Assembly (NCBI RefSeq): GCF_010365285.1
Contig: NZ_CP048286.1
Location: 916,001-980,000, forward strand
DNA: 64,000 nt
Direction: 5' to 3'
From: Paenibacillus rhizovicinus
GTDB lineage: Bacteria; Bacillota; Bacilli; Paenibacillales; Paenibacillaceae
Shown: piece by piece, positions 50,157-59,245 of the stretch
Numbering within the stretch: position 1 is the stretch's first letter
Layout: each line of letters begins with the position of its first letter
The notes under the pieces: generated by a model
What the model saw: the letters and a program-made list of their open reading frames with translations, nothing else
Databases searched by the model: none
What the model was told of the DNA's origin: nothing
Program-made: the position numbers and the translations under genes

Positions 50157-53056
50157 GGTGATTCCACTCCTTCTTCGCGCAGAGACAGCCATTCGCGCAT
50201 GCGCGGAACGATCTGATCCAAGTGCATCGTTTCAATCTTGGGTCCCGGTAGCGAATAGAGAAAATATTTGCCATAGTAGGTATCGATTACGCGAGTATCA
50301 TAGATAAGAACGATTCCGCGGTCTTTCCCCGACCGAACCAGACGGCCGAAGCCTTGTTTGAACCGGATAACGGCCTGCGGAATGGATAGTTTCATGAACG
50401 GATTCTGATTCTGCTCCTGCAGCAGCTCCGACTTCGCCTCGACAAGCGGATGATTCGGCGGCTGGAACGGCAGCCTGACGATGGCCAGGCAAGTCAGCGC
50501 ATCTCCGGGAATATCGACGCCTTCCCAGAAGCTGCTCGTGCCGAGAAGTACGGAAGCCGCTTGCTGCTGGAACCGTCTTGTCAGCTTGCTCCGGTTGCTG
50601 CTGTCGATGCCTTGTCCGAGCACTTGAATGTCGTGCTGGGCCAATGCTTCCTTCAACGGCTCGTATACCTGCTTTAACATTTTGTACGACGTGAACAGGA
50701 CCAGCATGCGGCCTTTCGTCTCGATCGCAGCTTCTGTAAGCGAGTTGACAAGCATTTCATTGAACATTGGATCGCCGGCAGCGCCTTTAAGCACCGGGAA
50801 GTTACGAGGGATGATGACGAGCGCCTGTTCCCGATAGTTGAATGGCGAAGGGAGCTGCACGGTCTTCAGACGGCCCGCTTCTTCCTCGCCCGTCAAGCCA
50901 AGCTGTTCGCAGGCGTACTGGAACGACTTCTGTACCGATAATGTCGCCGAAGTCATGATGACGCTTCGTTTCGTGTCGAAGAAATACGTTCGCAGCTGGC
51001 TGCTCACATCCGCCGGCACCGCATACAGCTGCACGGATTTAGCCCGCGAGTTGCTGTTCGCTTCAAGCCAATAGACGGTATCCGACTTATCCGCTTTAAT
51101 AAACTGGCGCAAGTCTTCGCGAGCCCTGGCTAAATCTTTGACTGTTCCGCTCAAATCCGTGACGAGCGCCGCGATGCCGGGATCGTCCAGCTCTTCTTTG
51201 ATCGCGGCGAACACTTTGTCCAGCGGACGGATGATCTGACTCAGATAGCCGTGAACCGCTTCTTCGATCAATTGCGCTTCCTTCCACAGCTCCGGCAGTT
51301 TGCCGCCGCGCAGCCGCAAAACGAACTGCCCCGCTTCGCTGCCACCCGTCCCGTCCTGAGCCGCATTTCTCGCACCCGCATTGCCGTTGTTCATCAAGCC
51401 GTACAAGAGCTCGAACAGCCGGTCCCATTCGTCCCTCAGCTCGCCGAATACCGGTACGACTTCATCGATTTCTTCCCGCCATTTCTGAGTCTGCTCCACG
51501 CCTTCGTTGGCCAGTCGGCTGTTCAGCGCGATCAGCTGCCCGTTCCTGGCATCCTTGCACAATCGGAATACGGGCTGCTGGATGGAATAATAAGACAACT
51601 GCGTGCCGAGATGCTTGCCCGCGACGTCTTCGAGGTGATGCGCCTCGTCCAAGACGAGATGCTCGTAGCCCGGAAGCAGGCGATGATCCGCCCGAATATC
51701 TGTAAACAGCATGGAATGGTTCGTGATGACCACGTCTGCAATGTTCGCTTCTTGCTTCGCGCGATGGTAGTAGCATCGCTTAAACCATGGACAACTCCGA
51801 TTCAGGCAAGAATCGGCATCGCTTGAAACGACGTTCCAGAAATCCGATCCGCGATTGCCGAAGTTCAATTCTTCTTGATCGCCATGCTCCGTTTCGCTGA
51901 GCCATACGACCATTTGCGCCGCCGTAATTCGGTCTTCGGCCGGCGCGCTGAAATCGCGCATATTCACTTTGCCTTCGAATTTGCGCAGGCACAAATAATT
52001 GCCGCGTCCCTTGAAGACGGCGGCTTTGAACGGATATGGCATCACGGCAAGCAGCAGGGGCAAATCTCGCGAACGCAGCTGCTCCTGAAGATTGATGGTA
52101 TGCGTGCTGACGACTATCTTCTTGTTATGCTGGACACCATAGAAGAGAGCCGGAATGAGATAGCCGAGCGATTTTCCCGTGCCCGTGCCGGCTTCGATAA
52201 GCAGATGACGCTCTTCGTCGAAGGCGTCGATGACTTCCTGGAACATCATGTTTTGCGGATCGCGTTCCTCATACCCCGGTACGATGGCGGCAATGCCCGC
52301 TTTAATATGGGCAAGGAACGACGGAAACGTCCAGTCCGCAACCGATGCGGCCTGCTCTTCCTCGTTACGCGGATGCTGCTCCTCCGTCCAATCGCCGGCT
52401 TTCATGGCGAATTGCCGGAAATACGTGTAAGCGTCCAAATCGATGGACGTCTGCATTTCTTTCTTCATCGCGAATTGCGACATCAGCCATCCTAGATCAT
52501 CCAGATCGTCACCAAGCAATTGCGCAAGCCGTTGAAGCGTAAGAAGCGGCATGCCGTCCAGCTTCCTGCAGCATGCCGCGAACAGCTCGGCCGTTGCCAT
52601 GGCGTCGCTGTCTGCGCGGTGATGCTGATCATGCGCGATTCCGAACAGCTCCGTTACCGCGCCGAGCTGATAGGTCGTCAGCGTCGGATATAAGATGCGA
52701 AGCAATTCGACCGTGTCCAGCCGCCGTCCGTCGAATGGCACATAGCCGCAGCGATCAAGCGCCGCGTTCAGGAAGCCTGCGTCGAATCCGACGTTATGGG
52801 CGACGAGCACGGAATCGCTGAGCAGCGGAACGACCTCGAGCAGCACTTCCTCCAGCTCTGGCGCATCCGCCGTCATCGACTCGTCGATGCCGGTCAGTCC
52901 CGTTATGAATGCGGGAATCGGGATGGAAGGTTTCACGAACGAACTGTACGTCCGCACGACCTTCAATTCCTCATCCAGCAACACGAGACCAACCTGTATA
53001 ATATCATCGCCGGCACTGTGGCCGGTCGTTTCCAAATCCAGTACGGCGTAATTCAT
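50153..53056 (-). CDS. dinG: DinG-type helicase with N-terminal exonuclease domain
   Basis: The 967-residue fusion has an N-terminal DEDDh 3'-5' exonuclease (AVLDLETTGH; later HNVGFDAGFLN and HRADSDAM) and an XPD/DinG superfamily 2 helicase. The helicase has Walker A EAGTGTGKSLGY, DEAH box VLDEAHHLED and late motifs SFWEGVDIPG and QGFGRLVRSGKDRG. Between Walker A and the DEAH box are cysteines in YLCLRKFEG and CLNRSCPWFKRC. The spacing C-x4-C-x5-C equals the iron-sulphur motif of E. coli DinG, so a 4Fe-4S cluster is predicted. The gene overlaps rex. Confidence 0.94.
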   Translation of the reverse strand: MNYAVLDLETTGHSAGDDIIQVGLVLLDEELKVVRTYSSFVKPSIPIPAFITGLTGIDESMTADAPELEEVLLEVVPLLSDSVLVAHNVGFDAGFLNAALDRCGYVPFDGRRLDTVELLRILYPTLTTYQLGAVTELFGIAHDQHHRADSDAMATAELFAACCRKLDGMPLLTLQRLAQLLGDDLDDLGWLMSQFAMKKEMQTSIDLDAYTYFRQFAMKAGDWTEEQHPRNEEEQAASVADWTFPSFLAHIKAGIAAIVPGYEERDPQNMMFQEVIDAFDEERHLLIEAGTGTGKSLGYLIPALFYGVQHNKKIVVSTHTINLQEQLRSRDLPLLLAVMPYPFKAAVFKGRGNYLCLRKFEGKVNMRDFSAPAEDRITAAQMVVWLSETEHGDQEELNFGNRGSDFWNVVSSDADSCLNRSCPWFKRCYYHRAKQEANIADVVITNHSMLFTDIRADHRLLPGYEHLVLDEAHHLEDVAGKHLGTQLSYYSIQQPVFRLCKDARNGQLIALNSRLANEGVEQTQKWREEIDEVVPVFGELRDEWDRLFELLYGLMNNGNAGARNAAQDGTGGSEAGQFVLRLRGGKLPELWKEAQLIEEAVHGYLSQIIRPLDKVFAAIKEELDDPGIAALVTDLSGTVKDLARAREDLRQFIKADKSDTVYWLEANSNSRAKSVQLYAVPADVSSQLRTYFFDTKRSVIMTSATLSVQKSFQYACEQLGLTGEEEAGRLKTVQLPSPFNYREQALVIIPRNFPVLKGAAGDPMFNEMLVNSLTEAAIETKGRMLVLFTSYKMLKQVYEPLKEALAQHDIQVLGQGIDSSNRSKLTRRFQQQAASVLLGTSSFWEGVDIPGDALTCLAIVRLPFQPPNHPLVEAKSELLQEQNQNPFMKLSIPQAVIRFKQGFGRLVRSGKDRGIVLIYDTRVIDTYYGKYFLYSLPGPKIETMHLDQIVPRMREWLSLREEGVESP

Positions 53057-53213
53057 CCGGTACTTATCCTCCCCAAGTTCAGAAGAAACCGCCGCGCCTT
53101 AACGGGCGAGAGCGGTTCTTCCTTAAAGAAACGGCAGCGCCGTCTTTGCCTGCGATGCAAGCTTTAGCTTATCGCAGCCGGAACGGCTGCTGGATCGAAT
53201 CTTTCGTTCCGGA

Positions 53214-53987
53214 TTACAGTTGGCCGCTTCCGAAATAAAGCGATAATTGACCCGCATGCTGCTCGCATGACTTCATGTTCGCCAGCGGATCGGTAAAATT
53301 CGGATCGGCCTCATGCGCTTGCTCGAAATATTGCGCCGCCTGCACAAGGTTCATGCGAACGGCTTGTATGCAGCCCAGCGCGTTCAAGCCGAGCGCCCTC
53401 CACTTCGGATGCTCCGTCACTTCCACCAAGAGCTGAAAATGCCGCTGCGCCTCATGCCATTCCTGCAGATGCATGAACGTCATGCCGAGAAACAATCGCG
53501 CCCGGTTATCGTCCGGAAACAACGTAACGGCGTCCTGGAAGTGCTTGGCCGCGTCGCGGAACATGAGCAGTTTGAAGTAACCTTGGCCCTTCGACATGAA
53601 TTGGTGCAGATCTTCGGCCGCTTCCCAATCCTTGCTCTGTTCGCTTGCCGTCTCCTGCATGGGTAAACCTGAAGGCGAAGGCGTAGGCGGTGCTTTAGGA
53701 ACCGCGGAAATGATTTTCGGATAATTTGCTGCCTTTGCCATCGCCTGTTGTTGCTGCATGTCGGGAATTGCACTCATGGGCTTGCCGCCATGCTGCTGCT
53801 GCAGGTCACGGAAATCAGCCATTTTCTCCTCGAACTGCAGCCATTCCTCGATAAACTGATCGCTGAAATGCTTCAGCTTGGCTAATTGTTCATCCAGACG
53901 TTTGCGTTCTGTGTCGTTCGCATGCGGATAATGGATAATAATGTCCTGGAGAATGTCCTGCATCGTTGCAAATACATGCTTGAACAT
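53214..53987 (-). CDS. TPR-repeat protein
   Basis: A 257-residue cytoplasmic protein. The N-terminal 65 residues are helical and charged, then comes a Gln/Pro/Met-rich linker. The C-terminal half has about three tetratricopeptide repeats, for example AAKHFQDAVTLFPDDNRARL and AAQYFEQAHEADPNFTDPLA. The function is unknown, probably scaffolding. It is inserted between dinG and panD, which are adjacent in Bacillus. The ATG at 53987 is preceded by AAGGTGGG; an in-frame ATG 9 bases upstream is possible. The 190-base gap to panD shows no further gene. Confidence 0.8.
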   Translation of the reverse strand: MFKHVFATMQDILQDIIIHYPHANDTERKRLDEQLAKLKHFSDQFIEEWLQFEEKMADFRDLQQQHGGKPMSAIPDMQQQQAMAKAANYPKIISAVPKAPPTPSPSGLPMQETASEQSKDWEAAEDLHQFMSKGQGYFKLLMFRDAAKHFQDAVTLFPDDNRARLFLGMTFMHLQEWHEAQRHFQLLVEVTEHPKWRALGLNALGCIQAVRMNLVQAAQYFEQAHEADPNFTDPLANMKSCEQHAGQLSLYFGSGQL

Positions 53988-54186
53988 GGTACGCACCCAC
54001 CTTCACGCCGTAGTCGTAATGAATGAAGCGATTGTTGCGAATCGCGCCACGCCGCCATCGGAACGGCGACAACCGATTCACCATGTGCTCATTCTTTGCC
54101 CGGGCACCGCTTTTCATACTCCATCCCATACGTTTCACAACGCTGGCAGTGCGCTTCATGTCTTCATGCTGCAACAAGTCGTATGT

Positions 54187-54570
54187 TTACAAAATCGTAG
54201 CGTGCAGTTCTTCGTTCATCAATTGGACGGGCTTGTTAGCCGCATCCAAAATGACGACTTTCGGCTTGTAGCTGCGTGCTTCTTCTTCCGTCATCATGCC
54301 GTATGCGATAATGATGACATTGTCGCCGGGCTGCACGAGTCTTGCCGCAGCGCCGTTCAAGCAGATAACGCCGGAGCCGCGCGGGCCTGTAATGACGTAG
54401 GTTTCCAGACGGGCCCCGTTGTTGTTATTGACGATCTGGACTTTCTCGTTCGGCCAAATATCCGCCATTTCCATCAGATCTTCGTCGATGGTAATGCTGC
54501 CGACGTAATTCAGATTCGCCTCAGTTACTGTAGCTCGGTGCAGCTTGGATTTCATCATTGTTCTGAACAT
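54187..54570 (-). CDS. panD: Aspartate 1-decarboxylase
   Basis: PanD makes beta-alanine from aspartate for pantothenate. The 127-residue proenzyme carries the self-cleavage site G-S in [10 protein letters not shown]; Ser25 would become the pyruvoyl group. Other family segments are [23 protein letters not shown] and [12 protein letters not shown]. The ATG has GGAGGTGA 5 bases upstream and starts [11 protein letters not shown] as in Bacillus. It overlaps the end of panC by 50 bases. Confidence 0.96.
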   Translation of the reverse strand: MFRTMMKSKLHRATVTEANLNYVGSITIDEDLMEMADIWPNEKVQIVNNNNGARLETYVITGPRGSGVICLNGAAARLVQPGDNVIIIAYGMMTEEEARSYKPKVVILDAANKPVQLMNEELHATIL

Positions 54571-55453
54571 GAGGTTCACCTCCGGCCGTTTGAAATAATC
54601 GGTTATCGATCAAACGCGTGCCGCCGAATTTGACGGCCAGCGCGAGAATAAGCTTGTCGTTCAATTCCGCAAGCCGACGATCAGGTTCAATCGGCTGCAA
54701 GGAAGGGTAATGCAGCAATTCCACATAATCAATGATGGCGAGCGGTGCCGACTGAATCGTTGCTTTAGCCGCATCCAGCAGCTTGCCTGCCGTCATATCC
54801 GGCTTGTGCAGCAGCTCTCCGGCTTGATTTAACGTTCGGGATAATATGAGTGCTTGTTTGCGCTGCCCGGGCTCCAAGTATACGTTCCGGGAGCTCATCG
54901 CCAATCCGTCCGGCTCGCGTACGGTTTCACAAGGAATGATGTCGACCGGCATGTTAAGGTCGTGTACCATTTGTTGAACGACCGCCACCTGCTGCGCGTC
55001 TTTCATGCCGAAATAGGCGCGGTCGGGCTGTACGAGGTTAAACAGCTTGCTGACGACGGTACCGACGCCGTCGAAATGGCCGGGTCTGGAAGCGCCGCAG
55101 AGCGAATCAGTCACTTCGCTGATCAATACTCTCGTCAGCGGCTTCGTCGGGTACATCTCCTTGACAGAGGGAACGAACAGCAATGCCACTCCGTTCTTCT
55201 CGGCCAGTGCAGCATCCCGCTCCAGATCGCGCGGATACTTGTCGAAATCCTCGTTCGGGCCGAATTGCAGCGGGTTGACGAAGACGGACACGACTGTGAA
55301 CTCGCATTCGCTTCCGGCACGCTGCATTAAGCTGGCATGGCCCTCGTGCAAATATCCCATCGTCGGCACCAAACCGACGAATCCATTTGGCGATTTACTT
55401 CGCTGCCGCGCCAAGGCGGCTTTCAGTTCAACGATCGTCGTGCATATAATCAC
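54521..55453 (-). CDS. panC: Pantoate-beta-alanine ligase
   Basis: PanC joins pantoate and beta-alanine using ATP. The 310-residue protein has [14 protein letters not shown] (the H-x-G-H motif), [19 protein letters not shown], the FDGVGTVV segment and MSSRNVYL, the KMSKS-like site. The last 30 or so residues ([21 protein letters not shown]) extend past the family core and overlap panD. It overlaps panB by 4 bases. Confidence 0.96.
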   Translation of the reverse strand: MIICTTIVELKAALARQRSKSPNGFVGLVPTMGYLHEGHASLMQRAGSECEFTVVSVFVNPLQFGPNEDFDKYPRDLERDAALAEKNGVALLFVPSVKEMYPTKPLTRVLISEVTDSLCGASRPGHFDGVGTVVSKLFNLVQPDRAYFGMKDAQQVAVVQQMVHDLNMPVDIIPCETVREPDGLAMSSRNVYLEPGQRKQALILSRTLNQAGELLHKPDMTAGKLLDAAKATIQSAPLAIIDYVELLHYPSLQPIEPDRRLAELNDKLILALAVKFGGTRLIDNRLFQTAGGEPHVQNNDEIQAAPSYSN

Positions 55454-56394
55454 GATTGGCCGCCTCCTTTCACGGCATCCGCCGAAGGAGCGTTTAGTTG
55501 CTGCTTCAAGGGCTGTTTGACCGTACTATCAACGGAAGCCTGCGATTCGCCGCCGCTTCCGTAAAGCCGCTGCAGCAGCTCCGGTTCCATCGGAAAAGCA
55601 TGCTCCTGTTGCGGAAACTCGCGCGTCTTAACGTCGCTTACATAAGCGCTGATCGCATTGCGGATCGTCGTGCCGATATCCGCATAGGTTTTGACCATGC
55701 GCTTCTCGTGATAAGGGGAAGCGTATTGCAAAATATCATGATACACGAGCACTTGACCGTCGCATCCGCGGCCGGCTCCGATTCCGATCGTCGGAATCGA
55801 CAACGCCGAGGTGATTGCTTCCGCGAGCGGCTCCGTTACGAGCTCCAGCACGATGCTGAACGCGCCTGCGGCTTCAAGCGCCTTGGCGTCGTCGATTAAC
55901 CGCTGCGCTTCCTTCTCCAGCTTGCCTTGCACTCTATAGCCGCCCAGCTGATGCACCGATTGCGGCGTCAAGCCGATATGGCCCATGACGGGGATACCGG
56001 CCCGCACAAGCGCCGCTACTTCCTCTGCTATCTCTGCGCCGCCTTCCAGCTTGACGGCATGCGCATGACCTTCCTGCATGATTCTGGCCGCGTTCCGAAG
56101 CGTCGTTTCCTTGCCCAAATGATACGTCATGAATGGCATATCCGTAACAATGAACGTGTTTGTTGCCCCCCGGGCGACCATTCGGGAATGATAAACCATA
56201 TCGTCTAACGTAACGGGAATTGTCGTATCGTACCCAAGCACGACATTACCTAGCGAATCCCCGACGAGAATGATGTCGATTTCTGCTTCCTCCGCCAGCT
56301 TGGCGGCCGGATAATCGTAAGCGGTGAGCATGGAGATCGGCTCGCCGTTTTGTTTCATTTTTTTCAGCTTCGTAATCGTCAGCGGTTGTTTCAT
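55450..56394 (-). CDS. panB: 3-methyl-2-oxobutanoate hydroxymethyltransferase
   Basis: PanB adds a hydroxymethyl group from methylene-tetrahydrofolate to 2-oxoisovalerate, the first pantothenate step. The 314-residue protein has MLTAYDYPAAKLAEEA, VGDSLGNVVLGYD, MPFMTYHLG, KLEGGAEIA, GHIGLTPQSVHQLGGY and IGIGAGRGCDGQVLVYHD. The C-terminal 40 residues are a Gln/Ser-rich extension. It leads panBCD; the structured leader and terminator upstream probably regulate it. The ATG follows GGAGG in CGAAGGAGGACG. Confidence 0.96.
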   Translation of the reverse strand: MKQPLTITKLKKMKQNGEPISMLTAYDYPAAKLAEEAEIDIILVGDSLGNVVLGYDTTIPVTLDDMVYHSRMVARGATNTFIVTDMPFMTYHLGKETTLRNAARIMQEGHAHAVKLEGGAEIAEEVAALVRAGIPVMGHIGLTPQSVHQLGGYRVQGKLEKEAQRLIDDAKALEAAGAFSIVLELVTEPLAEAITSALSIPTIGIGAGRGCDGQVLVYHDILQYASPYHEKRMVKTYADIGTTIRNAISAYVSDVKTREFPQQEHAFPMEPELLQRLYGSGGESQASVDSTVKQPLKQQLNAPSADAVKGGGQS

Positions 56395-56489
56395 GGGTTT
56401 CGTCCTCCTTCGATTGGATGGGCGTCCGCGAAGTTCGTCATGCCTAGTTTAAGCTTTCACGATCGGCGTTCGTCCTATGTGATCAACAC

Positions 56490-56521
56490 AAAAAAACCTT
56501 CTAGCCGCCGCTAAAAAGGTT
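56490..56521 (-). terminator. Intrinsic terminator in front of panB
   Basis: AACCTT/AAGGTT plus inner TAGC/GCTA pairs form a hairpin followed on the minus strand by seven T residues, about 95 bases before the panB start. Lying between a promoter and panB, it would act as an attenuator. Confidence 0.75.
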
Positions 56522-56739
56522 CCGATCAAGGTGAAACGACCTGCTGCCGTCCATTGGCGGCGCAGCGCAGTTTCTTTCCCAGAAAGCGGGCTCCTTCTGT
56601 CTCGGTCCCTGACGGCTCAGAGCAGAATCGCACTGCCTTGCAATTGAAGCGTATGATCGTCATGCGGCATTCTGCATGCCCCTTGAACAAAGGTGTGGTT
56701 CGCGAATGCGATACCACCCCGTCTCAAAGCATGACTGGT
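56495..56739 (-). ncRNA. Structured leader RNA of the panBCD operon (candidate)
   Basis: About 240 bases between a promoter and the terminator before panB contain several stems. The first is GGTGGTATCGC/GCGAACCACACC with a closing CATGC/GCATG. The second is CAGAAT/ATTCTG around 60 bases. The third is GCCGCCAATGGACGGC just before the terminator. A Pan RNA motif is known upstream of panB in some bacteria; I cannot say whether this is it. A 45-codon frame (about 56529-56663) also fits within the leader but has no clear ribosome binding site. The rest of 56395-56494 is untranslated sequence leading to the panB start. Confidence 0.5.
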
Positions 56740-56745
56740 AAGGCG

Positions 56746-56774
56746 AGTATATCAAAAAAACGGTTCCCCGTCTA
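56746..56774 (-). promoter_or_regulatory. Candidate promoter of the panBCD leader
   Basis: Minus-strand TAGACG (56769-56774), 17 bases, TATACT (56746-56751), directly downstream of the birA stop. The spacer holds a run of seven T. Confidence 0.5.
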
Positions 56775-56781
56775 TGAACGG

Positions 56782-57768
56782 TTATCCCGCGGGAGATATC
56801 TGTTCAGCCGAGAATAACGGTACGATTGTTCCGTCATCCTTCCTGGCAAGGAGGGCGCCCTGCTCGTTCAGTCCGATCGGAGTCGCGATCGTTTCCGCTC
56901 CCCCGATGAACAGCCGCGTCGGCTTATGAAGCGTGACGGACAACGCCTCCCATAGAGTCTGAATGGGCGAGAACCCTTCCCGCTGATAGATCGCGTAAAG
57001 CTGCTGGAACTGCGAGAAGAAACCGGCGATGATTTCGTCTCGGTCAAGCGGCTTGCCGAGCTGGATCTGAAGAGAGGTCGCGATATCAAGCAATTCCGGC
57101 GGATAATCCTCCGTCGTCAAGTTGACGCTGATGCCCACTCCCGCGATCACGTAACGCAGCCGTTCTTCCTCTGCCGTCGATTCCAATAGAATGCCGCTGA
57201 TTTTTTTGCCTTCGATCAATAGGTCATTCGGCCATTTAATTCCGATATCGAGCGGCGATGCAGCTGCCCGCAGCGCTCGGCACAGGGCGACGGCTGTCAA
57301 CAGCGTTAATTGCGGGGCAAAATGAATCGGCATGCCCGGACGCAGGATGAAGCTCATCCAAATCCCTTTGCCGGACGGCGACACCCATTTGCGTCCCATT
57401 CGGCCGCGGCCGTTCGTCTGCTGTTCCGCGATAACGAGCGTGCCTTCGGGAGCGCCGTCTTCAGCGAGGCGCTGCGCGATATTTTGCGTCGAATCGACCT
57501 CGTCGAACAGCCGGATGCCGCTGATCATCGATACTTGCTTTTCCTGCAGCTTCACTGCAAGGCTCTGAGCGGTTAGTCTGGATGGACGTCCGACCAGACG
57601 GTAGCCGAGTCTCCGCGACGCTTCGATCTTATATCCGGCGGATTCAAGCTTCTTGATCTGCTTCCAGATCGCCGTCCGGCTAATTTGAAGCTCTTGACTG
57701 AGAACTTCGCCGGATAAATAAGCATCGTTGCCCTGCTGTTCCAACAATTCGAGAATTCGATGATTCAT
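56782..57768 (-). CDS. birA: Bifunctional biotin-protein ligase/biotin operon repressor
   Basis: BirA biotinylates the carboxylase carrier protein and represses biotin genes. The 328-residue protein has an N-terminal winged helix (LSGEVLSQELQISRTAIWKQ) and a ligase domain. That domain has ST-Q-N-type EVDSTQNIAQRLAEDGAPEG, the biotinyl-AMP loop QQTNGRGRMGRKW, KWPNDLLIEGKKISGIL and a C-terminal SH3-like domain. It is the DNA-binding, bifunctional type. It lies 26 bases after cca, as in Bacillus. Confidence 0.95.
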   Translation of the reverse strand: MNHRILELLEQQGNDAYLSGEVLSQELQISRTAIWKQIKKLESAGYKIEASRRLGYRLVGRPSRLTAQSLAVKLQEKQVSMISGIRLFDEVDSTQNIAQRLAEDGAPEGTLVIAEQQTNGRGRMGRKWVSPSGKGIWMSFILRPGMPIHFAPQLTLLTAVALCRALRAAASPLDIGIKWPNDLLIEGKKISGILLESTAEEERLRYVIAGVGISVNLTTEDYPPELLDIATSLQIQLGKPLDRDEIIAGFFSQFQQLYAIYQREGFSPIQTLWEALSVTLHKPTRLFIGGAETIATPIGLNEQGALLARKDDGTIVPLFSAEQISPAG

Positions 57769-57794
57769 AATTAGTCACCTCAATGCCAATCGCT

Positions 57795-59216
57795 TTAATT
57801 TTCGTCCTTATTCAATACGGCCGCTGCCTCGTCCAGAAGCGGTCCTTTCTCGTTCGGCACTCTGCCAAGCGCCGCCGCCTCGACCAAGCTTTGCAGCAGT
57901 TGTCCGAGCCAAGGCCCCGAAGGCTTGCCGGTCAAGCTGAGCAGGTCTTTGCCTTTGACAGCAAGCTCCCGAATCGAACGGACAGCCATCGAATGCAAGG
58001 TTTGACGGAGGCGATTCCATTCGTCTTCTATTGAAGCAAGCCGTTGATTGGCAGCAGCCGCGCCATAAACCAATTCGGGAATCGCGACGACGATGCCAAG
58101 CCAGCTCTCGGCGGCGGACATGCCGTATTTGAGCACGGTCAATCTCCAATGGTCCTGCAGCTCCGACTCCGCCTGAACAATTTCGCCTTCGCCGTCAGGA
58201 TGGCCGGGGGCAATGTTCATGTTCTGGTGAAGACGCGGCGCCATTGCACCATGCACGCCAAGAATCGCAGCGAGGCGAGCAGTGCGCGAAGACGAATACC
58301 TTAGCAGAGCGAACAGCTCGGAAGCTTGTACGATTTGCATGGACAAAGCCGCGCATACGGCTGCCCATCGATCCTCGTTATCCTCTAACCGGTGCAGCCG
58401 GCGCATGGACTGCGCGACAAGCGTCATTCGTTCGCTTTGAGCTTCAGGGCTTACCGTTGCACCCGAACTTGTATCCCGTTTCGACGACTTCTTATATCCT
58501 GCTGCAGCTTCAAGGATGGCTGCCGGAAGACGGTCTTTCGTATATGCCAGCATGCCGCTCGAGGCAAGCAGCGAAGCCGCCCGATAAGGCCGGCTGCCGG
58601 CAATCATTTTATCCAGCTCCAGGCCTACCCGCTCCATCGCAATATGAGCCAGCAAACCGCGATGGCGAATTATCGCTCGCCACGTCATGTGCGCGATCCG
58701 CAGCTCGTAGGCTGCAGCGAAACGTACCGCCCGTACAATCCGGAGCGCATCCTCCTGCAGTCTGGCATCGGCATCGCCCACGCACCGCAGCAGCCCGCTG
58801 CGAAGATCATCCTGACCATGGAACGGATCGATAATCGTTTCGTCATATCGCATAGCCATGCTGTTAATCGTGAAATCTCTTCGCAGCAAATCTTCGTTCA
58901 AGCTCGTGACGAACTGCACCTGCGTCGGCCGGCGGTATTGTTCGTAGGCCGATTCCGTGCGGAACGTGGTGATTTCGTACGTTTCCTTCTCATGCACCAC
59001 CGTAACGGTCCCATGCTGCAGCCCGGTCGGCACGGTATGCGGGAACGTCGCAATCACCTGCTCCGGCGACGCCGCCGTTGCGATGTCCACGTCTTTCAGC
59101 GGCTTCCCAAGCAGCGTATCGCGAACGCAGCCTCCGACGAATACCGTTTCATAGCCTCGTTGCTCCAGGGCATAAAGCAAAGGGAGCGCCTTCGTCAGCG
59201 CTTCGCTCATCGACAT
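57795..59216 (-). CDS. cca: CCA-adding tRNA nucleotidyltransferase
   Basis: Cca adds or repairs the 3' CCA of tRNAs. The 473-residue class II enzyme has the catalytic GGCVRDTLLGKPLKDVDIAT (with D-x-D), the flexible loop RRDFTINSMAMR and the template region EDALRIVRAVRFAAAY. C-terminal helices contain TGKPSGPWLGQLLQSLVEAA. The length is larger than the Bacillus enzyme through a linker with KKSSKRDTSSGATVSPEAQ. ATG codons at residues 1 and 3 are both possible starts. Confidence 0.94.
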   Translation of the reverse strand: MSMSEALTKALPLLYALEQRGYETVFVGGCVRDTLLGKPLKDVDIATAASPEQVIATFPHTVPTGLQHGTVTVVHEKETYEITTFRTESAYEQYRRPTQVQFVTSLNEDLLRRDFTINSMAMRYDETIIDPFHGQDDLRSGLLRCVGDADARLQEDALRIVRAVRFAAAYELRIAHMTWRAIIRHRGLLAHIAMERVGLELDKMIAGSRPYRAASLLASSGMLAYTKDRLPAAILEAAAGYKKSSKRDTSSGATVSPEAQSERMTLVAQSMRRLHRLEDNEDRWAAVCAALSMQIVQASELFALLRYSSSRTARLAAILGVHGAMAPRLHQNMNIAPGHPDGEGEIVQAESELQDHWRLTVLKYGMSAAESWLGIVVAIPELVYGAAAANQRLASIEDEWNRLRQTLHSMAVRSIRELAVKGKDLLSLTGKPSGPWLGQLLQSLVEAAALGRVPNEKGPLLDEAAAVLNKDEN

Positions 59217-59245
59217 GGCCCTCCCTCCTATCTATCGCTTATCGT

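Noticed and set aside
53997-54177. Small basic protein upstream of the TPR gene
   Set aside because: The frame overlaps the TPR gene start in another frame, lacks a binding site and shows no recognisable pattern.
56700-56722. GGGTGGTATCGC in the panB leader, close to the T-box sequence
   Set aside because: It lies at the 5' end of the leader, not next to the terminator, and has no specifier-type stem I before it; a T-box must lie at the terminator.
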